64,000 nucleotides of DNA. Source: JAOUEA01 sp963762075 (lineage in GTDB: Bacteria > Actinomycetota > UBA4738 > HRBIN12). The position numbers were made by a program, and so were the translations under genes. The DNA lies in contig CAVXJC010000003.1 in NCBI GenBank assembly GCA_963762075.1, positions 426,831 to 490,830 on the forward strand, read 5' to 3'. The notes under the pieces were generated by a model that was not told the DNA's origin, searched no databases, and saw only the letters and a list, made by a program, of their open reading frames with translations. Below, in pieces: positions 29,501 through 39,133 of the stretch (positions within the stretch are counted from its first letter, which is position 1; every line of letters starts with the position of its first letter).

Positions 29501-30034
29501 CTAGGGCAGGGCTCGTACAGCAGGGGGTGAGTCCTCGGCGAGCATGACCCACTGCTCGTGGTCGCGCCACTGACCCCTGATGAACAAGTACCTCGGCGAG
29601 AACCCCTCGCGGCGGAACCCGGCCCTGCGCACGAGCGCGATCGAGGCCTCATTCTCCGGTTGCACGTTGGCTTGGACGCGATGAAGGCCCAGCTCCTCGA
29701 AGGCGTATCGCAACACGTGGGGCATCGCTGCCCGCATGTAGCCGCGCGCGGCGAAGGGTTCGAACGCGTAGTAGCCGAGGAATGCGCTCCGCAATGGGCC
29801 CATCACGATCTGCGACAAGTTGATCACCCCGGCGATCGAGCCGTCGGCCGCGTCGCACACGAGCAGCGAGCGATCCGACGAGGTGAGGTTGCGGGCCAGC
29901 AAGCGATCGAACCACGGGTCCGGATCTCCCGGTTCCAGCCATGGGTCGTGCAGGTCGACCGACGCCGCCAGGCGTTCGACGAACTCTGTGCGATCGTCCT
30001 CGACCGGCGTGCGCAGCACGACCTCTCGCGTCAT
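29501..30034 (-). CDS. GNAT-family N-acetyltransferase (RimJ/RimL type)
   Basis: 177-residue acetyltransferase. The RimJ/L layout is visible: N-terminal REVVLRTPVEDDRTEFVERL, the central GYYAFEPFAARGYMRAAMPH with the acetyl-CoA-binding RGYM loop, FEELGLHRVQANVQPENEAS and C-terminal VRRAGFRREGFSPRYLFIRG. The family acetylates the N termini of proteins such as ribosomal S5 or L12, or small amines; the target is unknown here. ATG 30034 overlaps the ppa stop by 4 nt, so it is translated from the ppa mRNA. Confidence 0.9.
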   Translation of the reverse strand: MTREVVLRTPVEDDRTEFVERLAASVDLHDPWLEPGDPDPWFDRLLARNLTSSDRSLLVCDAADGSIAGVINLSQIVMGPLRSAFLGYYAFEPFAARGYMRAAMPHVLRYAFEELGLHRVQANVQPENEASIALVRRAGFRREGFSPRYLFIRGQWRDHEQWVMLAEDSPPAVRALP

Positions 30035-30519
30035 GCCTCGTGCGTGCGCGCCCTCGCGGCGGCGATGACGCGCTCGGCGGACGCCCGGTCCTCGAATCCT
30101 TCGGTCGACACCTTGTGGCCCTCGAGATCCTTGTACACCTGGAAGAAGTGCTCGATCTCGTTCAACAACGTCATGGGAAGCCCTGCGAGGTCGCCTACGT
30201 GCGACCAGATCGGATCGCGCAAGGGCACGCAGAGGATCTTCTCGTCCTCGCCCTTCTCATCGGTCATGCGGAACAGCCCGATCGGGCGAACGACGATGCG
30301 GCACCCCGGGAACGTCGGCTCGCCCACGAACACCAGCGCGTCGAGCGGGTCTCCGTCACCGCCGAGCGTGCCGTCGATGAATCCATAGTCAGCCGGGTAC
30401 TGCATCGACGTGAACAGCATCCGGTCGAGCCTGATCTCGCCCGTCTCGTGGTCCATCTCGTACTTGTTCCGAGAGCCCTTCGGAATCTCGACGATCACCA
30501 TGAGCGAGTCGTCTGCCAT
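30031..30519 (-). CDS. ppa: Inorganic pyrophosphatase (family I)
   Basis: Hydrolyses pyrophosphate released by biosynthesis. 162 residues with the family-I pattern: VIVEIPKGSRNKYEMDHETG, YPADYGFIDGTLGGDGDPLD (metal-binding aspartates), EDEKILCVPLRDP and HFFQVYKDLEG. ATG 30519 has a TACACT -10 box 8 nt upstream and no Shine-Dalgarno, a leaderless start. The GNAT gene overlaps its stop. Confidence 0.97.
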   Translation of the reverse strand: MADDSLMVIVEIPKGSRNKYEMDHETGEIRLDRMLFTSMQYPADYGFIDGTLGGDGDPLDALVFVGEPTFPGCRIVVRPIGLFRMTDEKGEDEKILCVPLRDPIWSHVGDLAGLPMTLLNEIEHFFQVYKDLEGHKVSTEGFEDRASAERVIAAARARTHEA

Positions 30520-30527
30520 GAGCGGGC

Positions 30528-30533
30528 AGTGTA
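30528..30533 (-). promoter_or_regulatory. -10 element (TACACT) for leaderless ppa
   Basis: On the minus strand TACACT ends 8 nt before the ppa ATG. A divergent TATCAT at 30541-30546 lies 12 nt before the RodZ-like ATG on the plus strand. Confidence 0.5.
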
Positions 30534-30558
30534 CCGGCGCTATCATCGCGGGGTTCCC

Positions 30559-31293
30559 ATGGCAGGCACATCGCTGCAACGACCCATCGGGGTCGGCCCG
30601 GCACTCGAGAAGGCACGACGCATCCGGGGGCTCTCCCTCGAGGAAGCTTCGCGAGACACGATGCTCAGGGTCGACCAGCTCACCGCGCTCGAGACCGAGG
30701 ATTTCGGGGCGCTGTCGAGCGATGCCTTCGTCCGAGGGGCCCTCCGCACCTACGCCCAGTACCTCGGGGTAAGTCCCAACAAGGTCATCGCCTCGTACGC
30801 CCGCAATGCCGAGACGCCTGCTGCCCCGCCACCTCCAGGTGGTCTCGGTCGCATCGAGCGCGCGATCGCGGCCACCCGCATCCGTGACGATCAGCGATTC
30901 CTGCTGGTCGGAGCCGCGACGATCGTCGGATTGCTGCTGCTGTTCGGTCTCGTGTCGCGAGACAACAGTGCTCCGGCCCCGGCGGTGATCCCCACCGTCA
31001 CCCCCACGGTGGACCCCGCATCGATCATCGATGCCGTAATCGTGGCTCGGCGCCCGGTCGAGGTGACGGTGACGATCGATGGTGCTGCCGAGACCCATCG
31101 CATGGAGGATGGGGAGACCCTCTCGTTCCGGGCCGATGAGGAGCTCGGGCTTTCGGCCTCCGACGGAGGCGCGGTGGAGGTCACGGTCGGGGGGAGCGAC
31201 CTCGGAGTGCCCGGCACGCGAGGTGCACCCTGGAGCCGCACGTTCACGTCTGGCGTGAGCCCGGGGGTATCGGCCATCTCGCCGGCGCCGTGA
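30559..31293 (+). CDS. RodZ-like helix-turn-helix membrane protein
   Basis: 244-residue protein with an N-terminal XRE-type helix-turn-helix (VGPALEKARRIRGLSLEEAS, then VRGALRTYAQYLGVSPNKVI), a single membrane helix (FLLVGAATIVGLLLLFGLV, about residues 113-131), a Pro/Thr/Val linker and a C-terminal DUF4115-like beta domain (EVTVTIDGAAETHRMEDGET). This is the RodZ architecture, linked in other bacteria to MreB-based shape control. No mre gene is in the window. The cinA GTG overlaps its stop. Confidence 0.87.
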   Translation: MAGTSLQRPIGVGPALEKARRIRGLSLEEASRDTMLRVDQLTALETEDFGALSSDAFVRGALRTYAQYLGVSPNKVIASYARNAETPAAPPPPGGLGRIERAIAATRIRDDQRFLLVGAATIVGLLLLFGLVSRDNSAPAPAVIPTVTPTVDPASIIDAVIVARRPVEVTVTIDGAAETHRMEDGETLSFRADEELGLSASDGGAVEVTVGGSDLGVPGTRGAPWSRTFTSGVSPGVSAISPAP

Positions 31294-32570
31294 GCCGTTC
31301 GGTGCGCGTCGAGGTGGTCGGCGTCGGCACCGAGCTTCTGCTCGGCCAGATCGCGAACACCAACGCGCAATCGATCGGGCAAGAGCTTGCCGCGATCGGT
31401 GCCGACGTGCTCTTCCACCAGGTGGTGGGTGACAACCTCGAGCGCATCGTCTCGGTCATCGATCTGGCCGCCGGGCGAGCCGACGTCGTGATCGTGACCG
31501 GAGGTCTCGGTCCGACCGAGGACGACATCACGCGCGACGCGATCGCCCTCGTGATGGACGCGCCGCTCGAGCGCGACCCGTCGCTCGAGCGTTGGCTCCG
31601 GGAGCGGTTCGCCGGGTTCGCCGACGGTTCGATGCCGCAGAACAACCTTCGACAGGCCGACGTGCCGCGTGGCGCGCGCACGATCGAGAACGACCGCGGG
31701 TCGGCGCCCGGTCTCGTGGCCGACCTCACGGGCGGTGCGCGCATCTACGCGATGCCGGGGGTCCCGAGCGAGATGGTCGCGATGATGCACAGCACGGTAC
31801 TGCCGGAGCTGGCCTCATCGATCGGAGCCGCGGTGGTTCGTTCGCGCACACTGAGGTGCGTCGGGATCGGGGAGTCGCGGGTCGCCGAGATCCTCGGAGA
31901 TCTCTTCGCCCAGTCGTCGAACCCCAGCATCGCCTACCTGGCATCGGCGGGTGAGGTCAAGGTGCGTCTTACCGCGAAGGCCGGCTCGGTCGAACGAGCC
32001 GACTCGATGATCGCGCCACTCGTATCGGAAGTGCACGGCAGGCTGGGCGACGTGGTCTTCTCGCTCGAGGATGAGTCGCTCGAGCAGAGGGTGTCACGTC
32101 AACTGCTCGCATCGGGCAGGCGTCTCGCCTGTGCCGAGTCGATCACAGGTGGAAGCGTCGGTGCCCGCATGTCCGCCGCCGCGGGCTCCTCCAAGGTCTT
32201 CGTCGGGTCTGCCGTCGTGTACACGGCGGCGGCCAAGGAACGGGTGCTCGGGGTCTCTCGCGAGACGATCGACGGCCCGGGGGTCGTGAGTCGCGAGTGC
32301 GCGCTCGAGATGGCCGCCGGAGCGAGGCGGTTGTACGAGGCCGATGTCGCCGTCTCCCTGACGGGCGCGGCGGGCCCAGAGCCCCATGACGGCGCCGCGC
32401 CCGGCACGGTCTGGATCGGCCTCGATGCCGACGACGTGATCCATGCACGAGGCTATGCCGCACCGGGCGACCGCGTGCGTGTTCGCCGGTGGGCCGAACA
32501 GTCCGCCCTCGACATCGTGCGTCGCCACCTCGAGGGCCTGCCTCTGCCCGACAGCGATCGCATCATATGA
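31290..32570 (+). CDS. cinA: CinA-family protein (competence/damage-inducible protein A, NMN amidohydrolase domain)
   Basis: 426-residue two-domain protein. The N-terminal molybdopterin-binding-like domain starts VEVVGVGTELLLGQIANTNA and contains TGGLGPTEDDITRDA and MPGVPSEM. The C-terminal CinA/PncC domain has RRLACAESITGGSVGARMSA and SLTGAAGPEPHDGAAPGTVW, typical of nicotinamide-mononucleotide amidohydrolases. GTG 31290 overlaps the RodZ-like stop. The order cinA-thpR-recA is widely conserved and can give SOS-linked expression; the SOS box here lies downstream of cinA, in front of recA. Confidence 0.94.
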   Translation: MSRSVRVEVVGVGTELLLGQIANTNAQSIGQELAAIGADVLFHQVVGDNLERIVSVIDLAAGRADVVIVTGGLGPTEDDITRDAIALVMDAPLERDPSLERWLRERFAGFADGSMPQNNLRQADVPRGARTIENDRGSAPGLVADLTGGARIYAMPGVPSEMVAMMHSTVLPELASSIGAAVVRSRTLRCVGIGESRVAEILGDLFAQSSNPSIAYLASAGEVKVRLTAKAGSVERADSMIAPLVSEVHGRLGDVVFSLEDESLEQRVSRQLLASGRRLACAESITGGSVGARMSAAAGSSKVFVGSAVVYTAAAKERVLGVSRETIDGPGVVSRECALEMAAGARRLYEADVAVSLTGAAGPEPHDGAAPGTVWIGLDADDVIHARGYAAPGDRVRVRRWAEQSALDIVRRHLEGLPLPDSDRII

Positions 32571-32593
32571 CTGCAGCCGGGACCATCTGATCG

Positions 32594-33196
32594 ATGGCGG
32601 GGAAACCATCCCGGGACACCGAGGCGCCTCGATTGTTCGTCGCGATCCGGCTTCCCGAAGACGTGATGGACGAGATCGATGCGGCGTTTGAGCCGTGGCG
32701 AACGGTCCTCCCGATGGTCCGATGGGTGCCGCGCGAGAACTGGCATGTGACGATGCGGTTCCTCGGTTCGATGCCTCCGAGCTCGGTGCCATCGGTGCGG
32801 GAGCGACTCGCCCAGGTCGCCGGAACAACCGCGCCGTTCGACACGCGTGTCCATGGCGTGGGGGCGTTCCCGTCGCTGCGCCGGGCTCACGTGCTCTGGG
32901 CAGGGATCGATGACGACGTCGGCCAGCTGGCGATCCTCGCGACGGCGATCCAGGACTCCCTTTCGAGCGAGCTCGGGCCCGAGGGCCGGCCTTTCACCCC
33001 GCACGTGACCGTGGGGCGTAGTGCCAAGGATCCTGTCGCCTTGCAAGGAGGCTTCGGCACGACGCTGCTCGAGAGCGACCGATTCCGTGTCGAGGAGATC
33101 GTGCTCATGCGCAGTCACCTGCGTCGCCCAGCGTCGGCATACGAACGTATCGAGACGTATCCGATGCGAAAGGGTGCCGAGCCCATCTCGGGATAG
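32594..33196 (+). CDS. thpR: RNA 2',3'-cyclic phosphodiesterase (LigT/ThpR family)
   Basis: 200-residue 2H-phosphoesterase that opens 2',3'-cyclic phosphates on RNA ends. Both HxT motifs are visible: HVTMRFLG (about residue 51) and HVTVGRSA (about 137). The start RLFVAIRLPEDVMDEI is typical. ATG 32594 lies 23 nt after cinA with no clear Shine-Dalgarno. It sits between cinA and recA, as in many Gram-positive genomes. Confidence 0.93.
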   Translation: MAGKPSRDTEAPRLFVAIRLPEDVMDEIDAAFEPWRTVLPMVRWVPRENWHVTMRFLGSMPPSSVPSVRERLAQVAGTTAPFDTRVHGVGAFPSLRRAHVLWAGIDDDVGQLAILATAIQDSLSSELGPEGRPFTPHVTVGRSAKDPVALQGGFGTTLLESDRFRVEEIVLMRSHLRRPASAYERIETYPMRKGAEPISG

Positions 33197-33230
33197 ACGT
33201 ACCGCTTGACGTCCCGCTGCAGGCGCTTCC

Positions 33231-33259
33231 TTGCATCCGAACACGTGTTCGGATACCGT
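33231..33259 (+). promoter_or_regulatory. recA promoter with LexA (SOS) box
   Basis: -35 TTGCAT (33231-33236), 17-bp spacer, -10 TACCGT (33254-33259). The perfect SOS box CGAAC-ACGT-GTTCG fills 33238-33251 of the spacer, 1 nt after the -35 and 2 nt before the -10. The LysM gene at 49464 has the identical geometry. Confidence 0.88.
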
Positions 33260-33408
33260 GCGGCTCGGAAGTCTTCCGAATGACAGGGGTGTAAGTTATG
33301 TCAGACCGGCTGGATAGTGTGCGCGTTCCAACAGCAGATGAGCCTGCACGGCACCTCCCCGCCGGTGGGCCGAAGGGCCTTGAGGCCAGGGAGAGGAAAG
33401 GGGCCACG

Positions 33409-34523
<1,115 letters not shown>

Positions 34524-34527
<4 letters not shown>

Positions 34528-35030
34528 CGGCGACCGCGGCCACCGAACGCGGATCTCGCAAAGCGAAGAACCCCAAGAGTTGCCACGAGCGCGCCCTCGG
34601 GCTCTTGGCGGTGCGCCCGCGTGCCCGCGTCGAGCTCGAGCGGCGTCTGCTCGCGGCCGGCTTCGAAGGCGACCAGGTCGCCGATGTGCTTCTCCGGCTC
34701 GAGCGCGTCGGCCTCGTCGACGACGCGGCCTTCGCGAAACAGCTGGCCGAGCATCAGTTCGGCGCGAGGCGAGCGGGACGCCGGGCGGTCAAGAGTGCGC
34801 TCCTGGCGAAGGGGATCGCACCCGATCTCGCGGCCGAGATGGCCGACGGCGCTGCTGACGACGAGCATGAGCGCGCCATCGACCTCGCGCGCTCTCGGGC
34901 CGGGCGACTGTCGGGGCTTGATCCCGTGAAAGCGTTCGGCCGGCTCACCTCGCTCTTGGTGCGCCGAGGGTATTCACCCGATGTCGCCCGATCGGCGGCG
35001 CGCAAGGCTCTCGATCTCGACGGAGACTAG
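34524..35030 (+). CDS. recX: Regulatory protein RecX
   Basis: RecX binds RecA filaments and limits their growth. 168 residues of three-helix repeats: CHERALGLLAVRPRARVELE, LERVGLVDDAAFAKQLAEHQ and LTSLLVRRGYSPDVARSAAR. GTG 34524 overlaps the recA stop by 4 nt, so recX is co-transcribed and translationally coupled to recA and thus under LexA control. The first 18 residues are a basic, probably disordered extension. Confidence 0.93.
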
Positions 35031-35295
35031 GTCTTTCGGAGCCTTGTCTCGGGGGTGATGCGGCCGTAGCATCGTCTGCACGAGAGGAACACTTCCGAAA
35101 CCACGTTCAACGAATCCACCCTGTGAGCGAGACCGTGTCCCCGACCCCGACACCGATCAGATGAGCGAGACCGGCCGAGAACGACTCGGTTCCACGTGAT
35201 CTCTCACTCGCGCGCGCACAGCGGCTGACCGAACGAACGCGGACCGGAGGGTCCTTCTCGCAAACGTCGCTTGACGAGGTTTGTGGAGGAGAGCC

Positions 35296-36828
35296 ATGGT
35301 CCCAATATTGACGGGTATCGCCGGGCTCGTGCTTGGGTTCGCCGCGGGTTTCCTGTATCGGAAGTCGGTGGCCGCCGCGAACGCCCAGAGCATCGAAGCC
35401 CGCGCGGAGAAGTTGTTGATCGACTCGGAGCGAGAGGCTGCGATTTCCTCGGCTCGTGTGGTCTCCGAAGCCAAGGAAGAGATCGCCGTCTTGCGTCGCG
35501 AGGCTGACGACGATCTCAGAGGGCGCCGCGAAGAGGTTGGCCGTCAGGAGCGCCGCATGGGCGCAGCCGAGATCGACCTCAAGACCAAGATGCAACGGGC
35601 GGACGACCGCGCGGCAGACCTCGAGGAGCGAGAGGAGAAGCTCACCTACGTCCGCATGCAGCTCGAGAAGGCGACGGAGCTACATCGGGCCCAGCTCGAA
35701 AAGATCGCCAGCATGACCTCGGGTGAAGCGCGTGAGCACCTGATGGCCCAAGTTCTCGACGACGCGAAGCGCGCTGCGATGAGTCAGGTCCGTGAGCTGG
35801 AGCAACGCGCTCGTGAGGAGGGTGAAGAGCGGGCCCGCAAGATCGTGACGATCGCGATCCAGCGCGTGGCGTCAGAGCAGACCGCGGAATCGACGGTGAG
35901 CGTCTTCGCGCTTCCGAGCGAGGACATGAAGGGCCGCATCATCGGCCGTGAGGGCCGCAACATCCGCTCGTTCGAGTCGGTGACAGGGGTGAACCTCATC
36001 ATCGACGACACCCCCGAGGCCGTCGTACTTTCGTGCTTCGATCCTGTCCGCCGAGAAGCTGCCCGGATGACGCTCGCCAAGCTCGTCGAGGACGGCCGCA
36101 TCCATCCCGCTCGGATCGAGGAGATCCACGAACGCTCGCAGCGCGAGCTCGAGGAGCGCGTGCGGCGAGCCGGAGAGGACGCCGTGGCGGAGGTCGGCAT
36201 CACCGACATCCATCCCGAGATGATCAAGCTGCTCGGCAGGCTGCAGTACCGCACCTCGTACGGGCAGAACGTGCTGCGGCACCTCGTCGAATCAGCGCAC
36301 ATCGCCAGCAGCCTGGCCTCGGAGATAGGCCTCGATCCGGCCATCGTGAAGCGTGGGGCGTTCCTGCACGATGTCGGCAAGGCCGTGACCCACGAGGTCG
36401 AGGGCTCACACGCGATCATCGGAGCCGAGATCGCCCGGCGCATGGGCGAGTCCCCCGAGGTCGTGCACTGCATCGAATCGCACCACGGCGAGGTCGAGCA
36501 GCACACGATCGAGGCGGTGCTCGCCCAGATCGCCGATGGCATCAGCGGCGGACGCCCGGGTGCCCGTCGAGAGTCGCTCGAGACCTACGTGAAACGCCTC
36601 GAGCGGCTCGAGGAGATCTGCGCCGCACACCCCGGGGTGGTCAAGACGTTCGCCATGCAAGCGGGCCGTGAGGTGCGCGTGATGGTTGAACCGGTCGACG
36701 TCGACGACATGCAGGCGCAGGTGATCGCGCGCGATATCGCCAAGCAGGTTGAAGAGGAGCTTCAGTACCCTGGCCAGATCCGGATCACCGTGGTGCGCGA
36801 GACCCGGGCAGTGGAATTCGCGAAGTAG
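35296..36828 (+). CDS. rny: Ribonuclease Y
   Basis: Membrane-anchored endoribonuclease starting mRNA decay. 510 residues: a single N-terminal membrane helix (ILTGIAGLVLGFAAGFLY), a long charged coiled coil to about residue 190, a KH domain (MKGRIIGREGRNIRSFESVT), and an HD domain with GAFLHDVGKAVTHEVEGSHA carrying the catalytic His-Asp. ATG 35296 follows GGAGGAGA by a few nt. The 265-nt upstream gap has a TAGCAT at about 35067 and a near-direct repeat of GAGCGAGACCG. RNase Y is absent from Streptomyces and Mycobacterium, so its presence is a useful lineage marker. Confidence 0.96.
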   Translation: MVPILTGIAGLVLGFAAGFLYRKSVAAANAQSIEARAEKLLIDSEREAAISSARVVSEAKEEIAVLRREADDDLRGRREEVGRQERRMGAAEIDLKTKMQRADDRAADLEEREEKLTYVRMQLEKATELHRAQLEKIASMTSGEAREHLMAQVLDDAKRAAMSQVRELEQRAREEGEERARKIVTIAIQRVASEQTAESTVSVFALPSEDMKGRIIGREGRNIRSFESVTGVNLIIDDTPEAVVLSCFDPVRREAARMTLAKLVEDGRIHPARIEEIHERSQRELEERVRRAGEDAVAEVGITDIHPEMIKLLGRLQYRTSYGQNVLRHLVESAHIASSLASEIGLDPAIVKRGAFLHDVGKAVTHEVEGSHAIIGAEIARRMGESPEVVHCIESHHGEVEQHTIEAVLAQIADGISGGRPGARRESLETYVKRLERLEEICAAHPGVVKTFAMQAGREVRVMVEPVDVDDMQAQVIARDIAKQVEEELQYPGQIRITVVRETRAVEFAK

Positions 36829-36829
36829 G

Positions 36830-39034
36830 TCAGCGCCATTCGCTGGTGTCGCTGCTGCTCGAGCCCTTGCGGCTCGATGCAGCGCCCGCCAGCCTGGCAC
36901 GGAGGCTCCGACCGCTCGAGTCCTCGTCAGAGGACACGTCGTCGCCCGAGGCAGCGGGCTGGATCTCGTCGCCCGCTGCCTGAGGCTCGACACCCGCACG
37001 CACGGCGGCGAGGTCGGCTTCGGCCTTGCGCGTCGCTTCCTCGGCTTCCCTGACCCGCTCGAGCAGTTCGGCGATTCGCTGGCGCAACCCGGTCGACTCG
37101 GCCTCCGCTTCTACGGTCGGAGCGAGGCTCATGCGGCGTTCCTTCTCGTAGGCGAGCGCGGCTTCGGCGGCCTCTGCCGCTGAGTAGGCGCGCCGAGCTC
37201 GCATCTCGGCCTGATCGAGTCGCAGCTCCAGGTCGGCGATCTCCTCGCTCATCGCCTGGGAGCCGGGGTCGGCGGTCGGCGCACCCTGCTCTGCAGCGCT
37301 CGACTCGACCTCGGCAAGTCTGGTCCGCAGGTGCTCCGCCTCCGCCTTCGCGTCGTCCCGTTCGCGCCTGAGCCCTTCAGCCTCATCGGAATGCGTCGCA
37401 GTGGTGACCGTGCGGAAGTCCTCGAGCTCCTTCTCCATGGTGTCGATGGCGGATCGAGCGGTGGAGAGATCTGCAGTCACCCGATCGAACTCCGTTCGAG
37501 CTTCGGTCAACTGCGTCCGTAGTTGCTCGATCTCGCCAGAGTCCGTGGCGGTGGTCTCTCGCCCAAGCTCGCCGATCGTCGTTTCGAGCTCTGTGATCCT
37601 GGTCATGGCAGCTGCTCGATCGGCTTGCGCTGCCTCGGCATCGGATGCCGCGGCCGCGGCGTCGGCGGTGGCAGCCTCCAGGTCTGCTCGAACGCGGTCC
37701 AGCTCGGCCGTGGATCCCTCGAGCTCGCCTCGCAGATCGTCCGCCCTCATCCGCAGACTTTCATGAGCGCTCTCGAGGTTGCTGAGCGCGGCACTCTTCG
37801 CTCCGAGCTGGCTGCTCGCGGACTCGGCAGCTTGCTCCACTTTCGTCACGCGGTCCTCGTTCTGCGAGGCACGAGCCTCCGCCTCGGCAGCGCGCCGGTC
37901 CGCATCAGCGGCTGCCTGCTGAGCTTCGGCGATGCGAGCCTGGCTCTCGGCCATGGCCTGCTCGGCGTCTTGAAGCTCACGCGCCGCAGACTCCTTCGCC
38001 TCGCTGACTCGAAGTGCGACCTCCTCTGCGAGCGCCCGCAACGCCTCGTCGTGTTCCGCGATCTGCGATTCCCGAGCCTCCAAGGTGCTGACGGCGTCCT
38101 CGAGCTTCGTTTCCAGCGCGCGGGACGTTTCGTGTGCGTCGGCCAATCGCGACTGGGTCGACGAAACCTCGTCTCGCAGACGACCCAGCTCATCATCACG
38201 CTCTCGCAGGGTGGTTTCGCTCTTGTCCAGCGCGAGCTGGTGGTCGTTCGCGCGAGCCTCAGCGCCGATGAGCGCCTCTCGAAGGTCATCGATCTCGGAC
38301 GTGAGCGCGTCGAGACGGGTCTGGAGACGCTCCGCGGCGGCCTGGGCCTCGGTGCCGGCCTCTTCATGCGCTCGAGCAAGGCTCTCGTGAGAGTCGCGCA
38401 GCTCGGCGAGCCGATCTTCGGCCGCACCGGCCCGAGTCGCCTCGGCGACCGCGTCTGCCTTGGCCTCATCGATCAGCTCGGTGAGCTGAGCGACCTGCGA
38501 CGAGAGGCGATTCGCCTCTTCCTCGAGGTCACTGCGAGCATCCGTGAGCTCAGACGCTCGACGCCGTTCCTTGTCCAAGTCATCGGTGAGCGTGTCGATC
38601 TCGGCGCTGAGCGATCCGAGCTCCTCGACCCTGTTCTCCAGTTCGCGAGCATGCGATCGGAGGTCGTCGATGCTGCCTTCGAGTTCGACGACCTTCCCGG
38701 TCAGCTCGTCCTCTCGTCGCCGTGCCGTGTCGAGCTGGATATCGAGCGTCCTGATGCGCTCGTGCAAGCGCCGTGCCTCACCGGAGGGCGCCACCGCGTC
38801 CTCTGGATCTGCTTCATCGAGTCTCTCCGTGTCCTCCGCCATCGAGCTCACCTCGTCCGCCGGGGAGGGGTCGCGCTGAGCGATCCCTTCCATGTTCGGA
38901 ACGTCGATCTTGGCATCGAGCTCGGCGAGCGTTCTCGGGGGCTCGCTCTCGCTCGGTTCGATCTCAGCGTCGACGACGTTGCTTCCCTCATCCATGGCCT
39001 GCGCGACCCTCTTCTTGTCCTTCTTCCAGACCAT
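36830..39034 (-). CDS. Large coiled-coil protein of unknown function
   Basis: 734 residues. A basic start (MVWKKDKKRVAQAMDEGSNV) leads into an acidic, Pro/Ser-rich region of about 85 residues. Then about 560 residues of nearly continuous heptad coiled coil follow, with Ala/Glu/Arg/Leu composition (RRLHERIRTLDIQLDTARRR ... LRQRIAELLERVREAEEATR). The C terminus is short, basic and Ser-rich (SLRARLAGAASSRKGSSSSD). No Walker motifs, hinge or membrane helix are visible, so it is not an SMC protein. It is convergent with rny (stops 2 nt apart) and divergent from miaB. A structural or scaffolding role, as for actinobacterial FilP/Scy-type proteins, is only an analogy. ATG 39034 is the best start; the Shine-Dalgarno is weak. 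Confidence 0.8.
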   Translation of the reverse strand: MVWKKDKKRVAQAMDEGSNVVDAEIEPSESEPPRTLAELDAKIDVPNMEGIAQRDPSPADEVSSMAEDTERLDEADPEDAVAPSGEARRLHERIRTLDIQLDTARRREDELTGKVVELEGSIDDLRSHARELENRVEELGSLSAEIDTLTDDLDKERRRASELTDARSDLEEEANRLSSQVAQLTELIDEAKADAVAEATRAGAAEDRLAELRDSHESLARAHEEAGTEAQAAAERLQTRLDALTSEIDDLREALIGAEARANDHQLALDKSETTLRERDDELGRLRDEVSSTQSRLADAHETSRALETKLEDAVSTLEARESQIAEHDEALRALAEEVALRVSEAKESAARELQDAEQAMAESQARIAEAQQAAADADRRAAEAEARASQNEDRVTKVEQAAESASSQLGAKSAALSNLESAHESLRMRADDLRGELEGSTAELDRVRADLEAATADAAAAASDAEAAQADRAAAMTRITELETTIGELGRETTATDSGEIEQLRTQLTEARTEFDRVTADLSTARSAIDTMEKELEDFRTVTTATHSDEAEGLRRERDDAKAEAEHLRTRLAEVESSAAEQGAPTADPGSQAMSEEIADLELRLDQAEMRARRAYSAAEAAEAALAYEKERRMSLAPTVEAEAESTGLRQRIAELLERVREAEEATRKAEADLAAVRAGVEPQAAGDEIQPAASGDDVSSDEDSSGRSLRARLAGAASSRKGSSSSDTSEWR

Positions 39035-39118
39035 CTCGATCTCGCATCCTTGAGATAGGTTGACCACCGATTCATCGGCAGCACATCTGCGGGCTTGAGG
39101 GCTGAGACCACGCGTTCC

Positions 39119-39126
39119 GATACTCT
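39119..39126 (+). promoter_or_regulatory. -10 region (GATACTCT) for leaderless miaB
   Basis: Either GATACT (39119-39124) or TACTCT (39121-39126) lies 7-9 nt before GTG 39134; no Shine-Dalgarno is present. Confidence 0.4.
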
Positions 39127-39133
39127 CGATCCC

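Noticed and set aside
33298..33408. RecA start at ATG 33298
   Set aside because: It would add 37 residues unlike any RecA N terminus, while GTG 33409 has a better ribosome-binding site and the family length.
37523..39058. A 511-codon plus-strand frame opposite the coiled-coil gene
   Set aside because: The minus strand has a clear heptad pattern; the plus frame is Leu/Arg-rich low-complexity shadow without promoter or domain.
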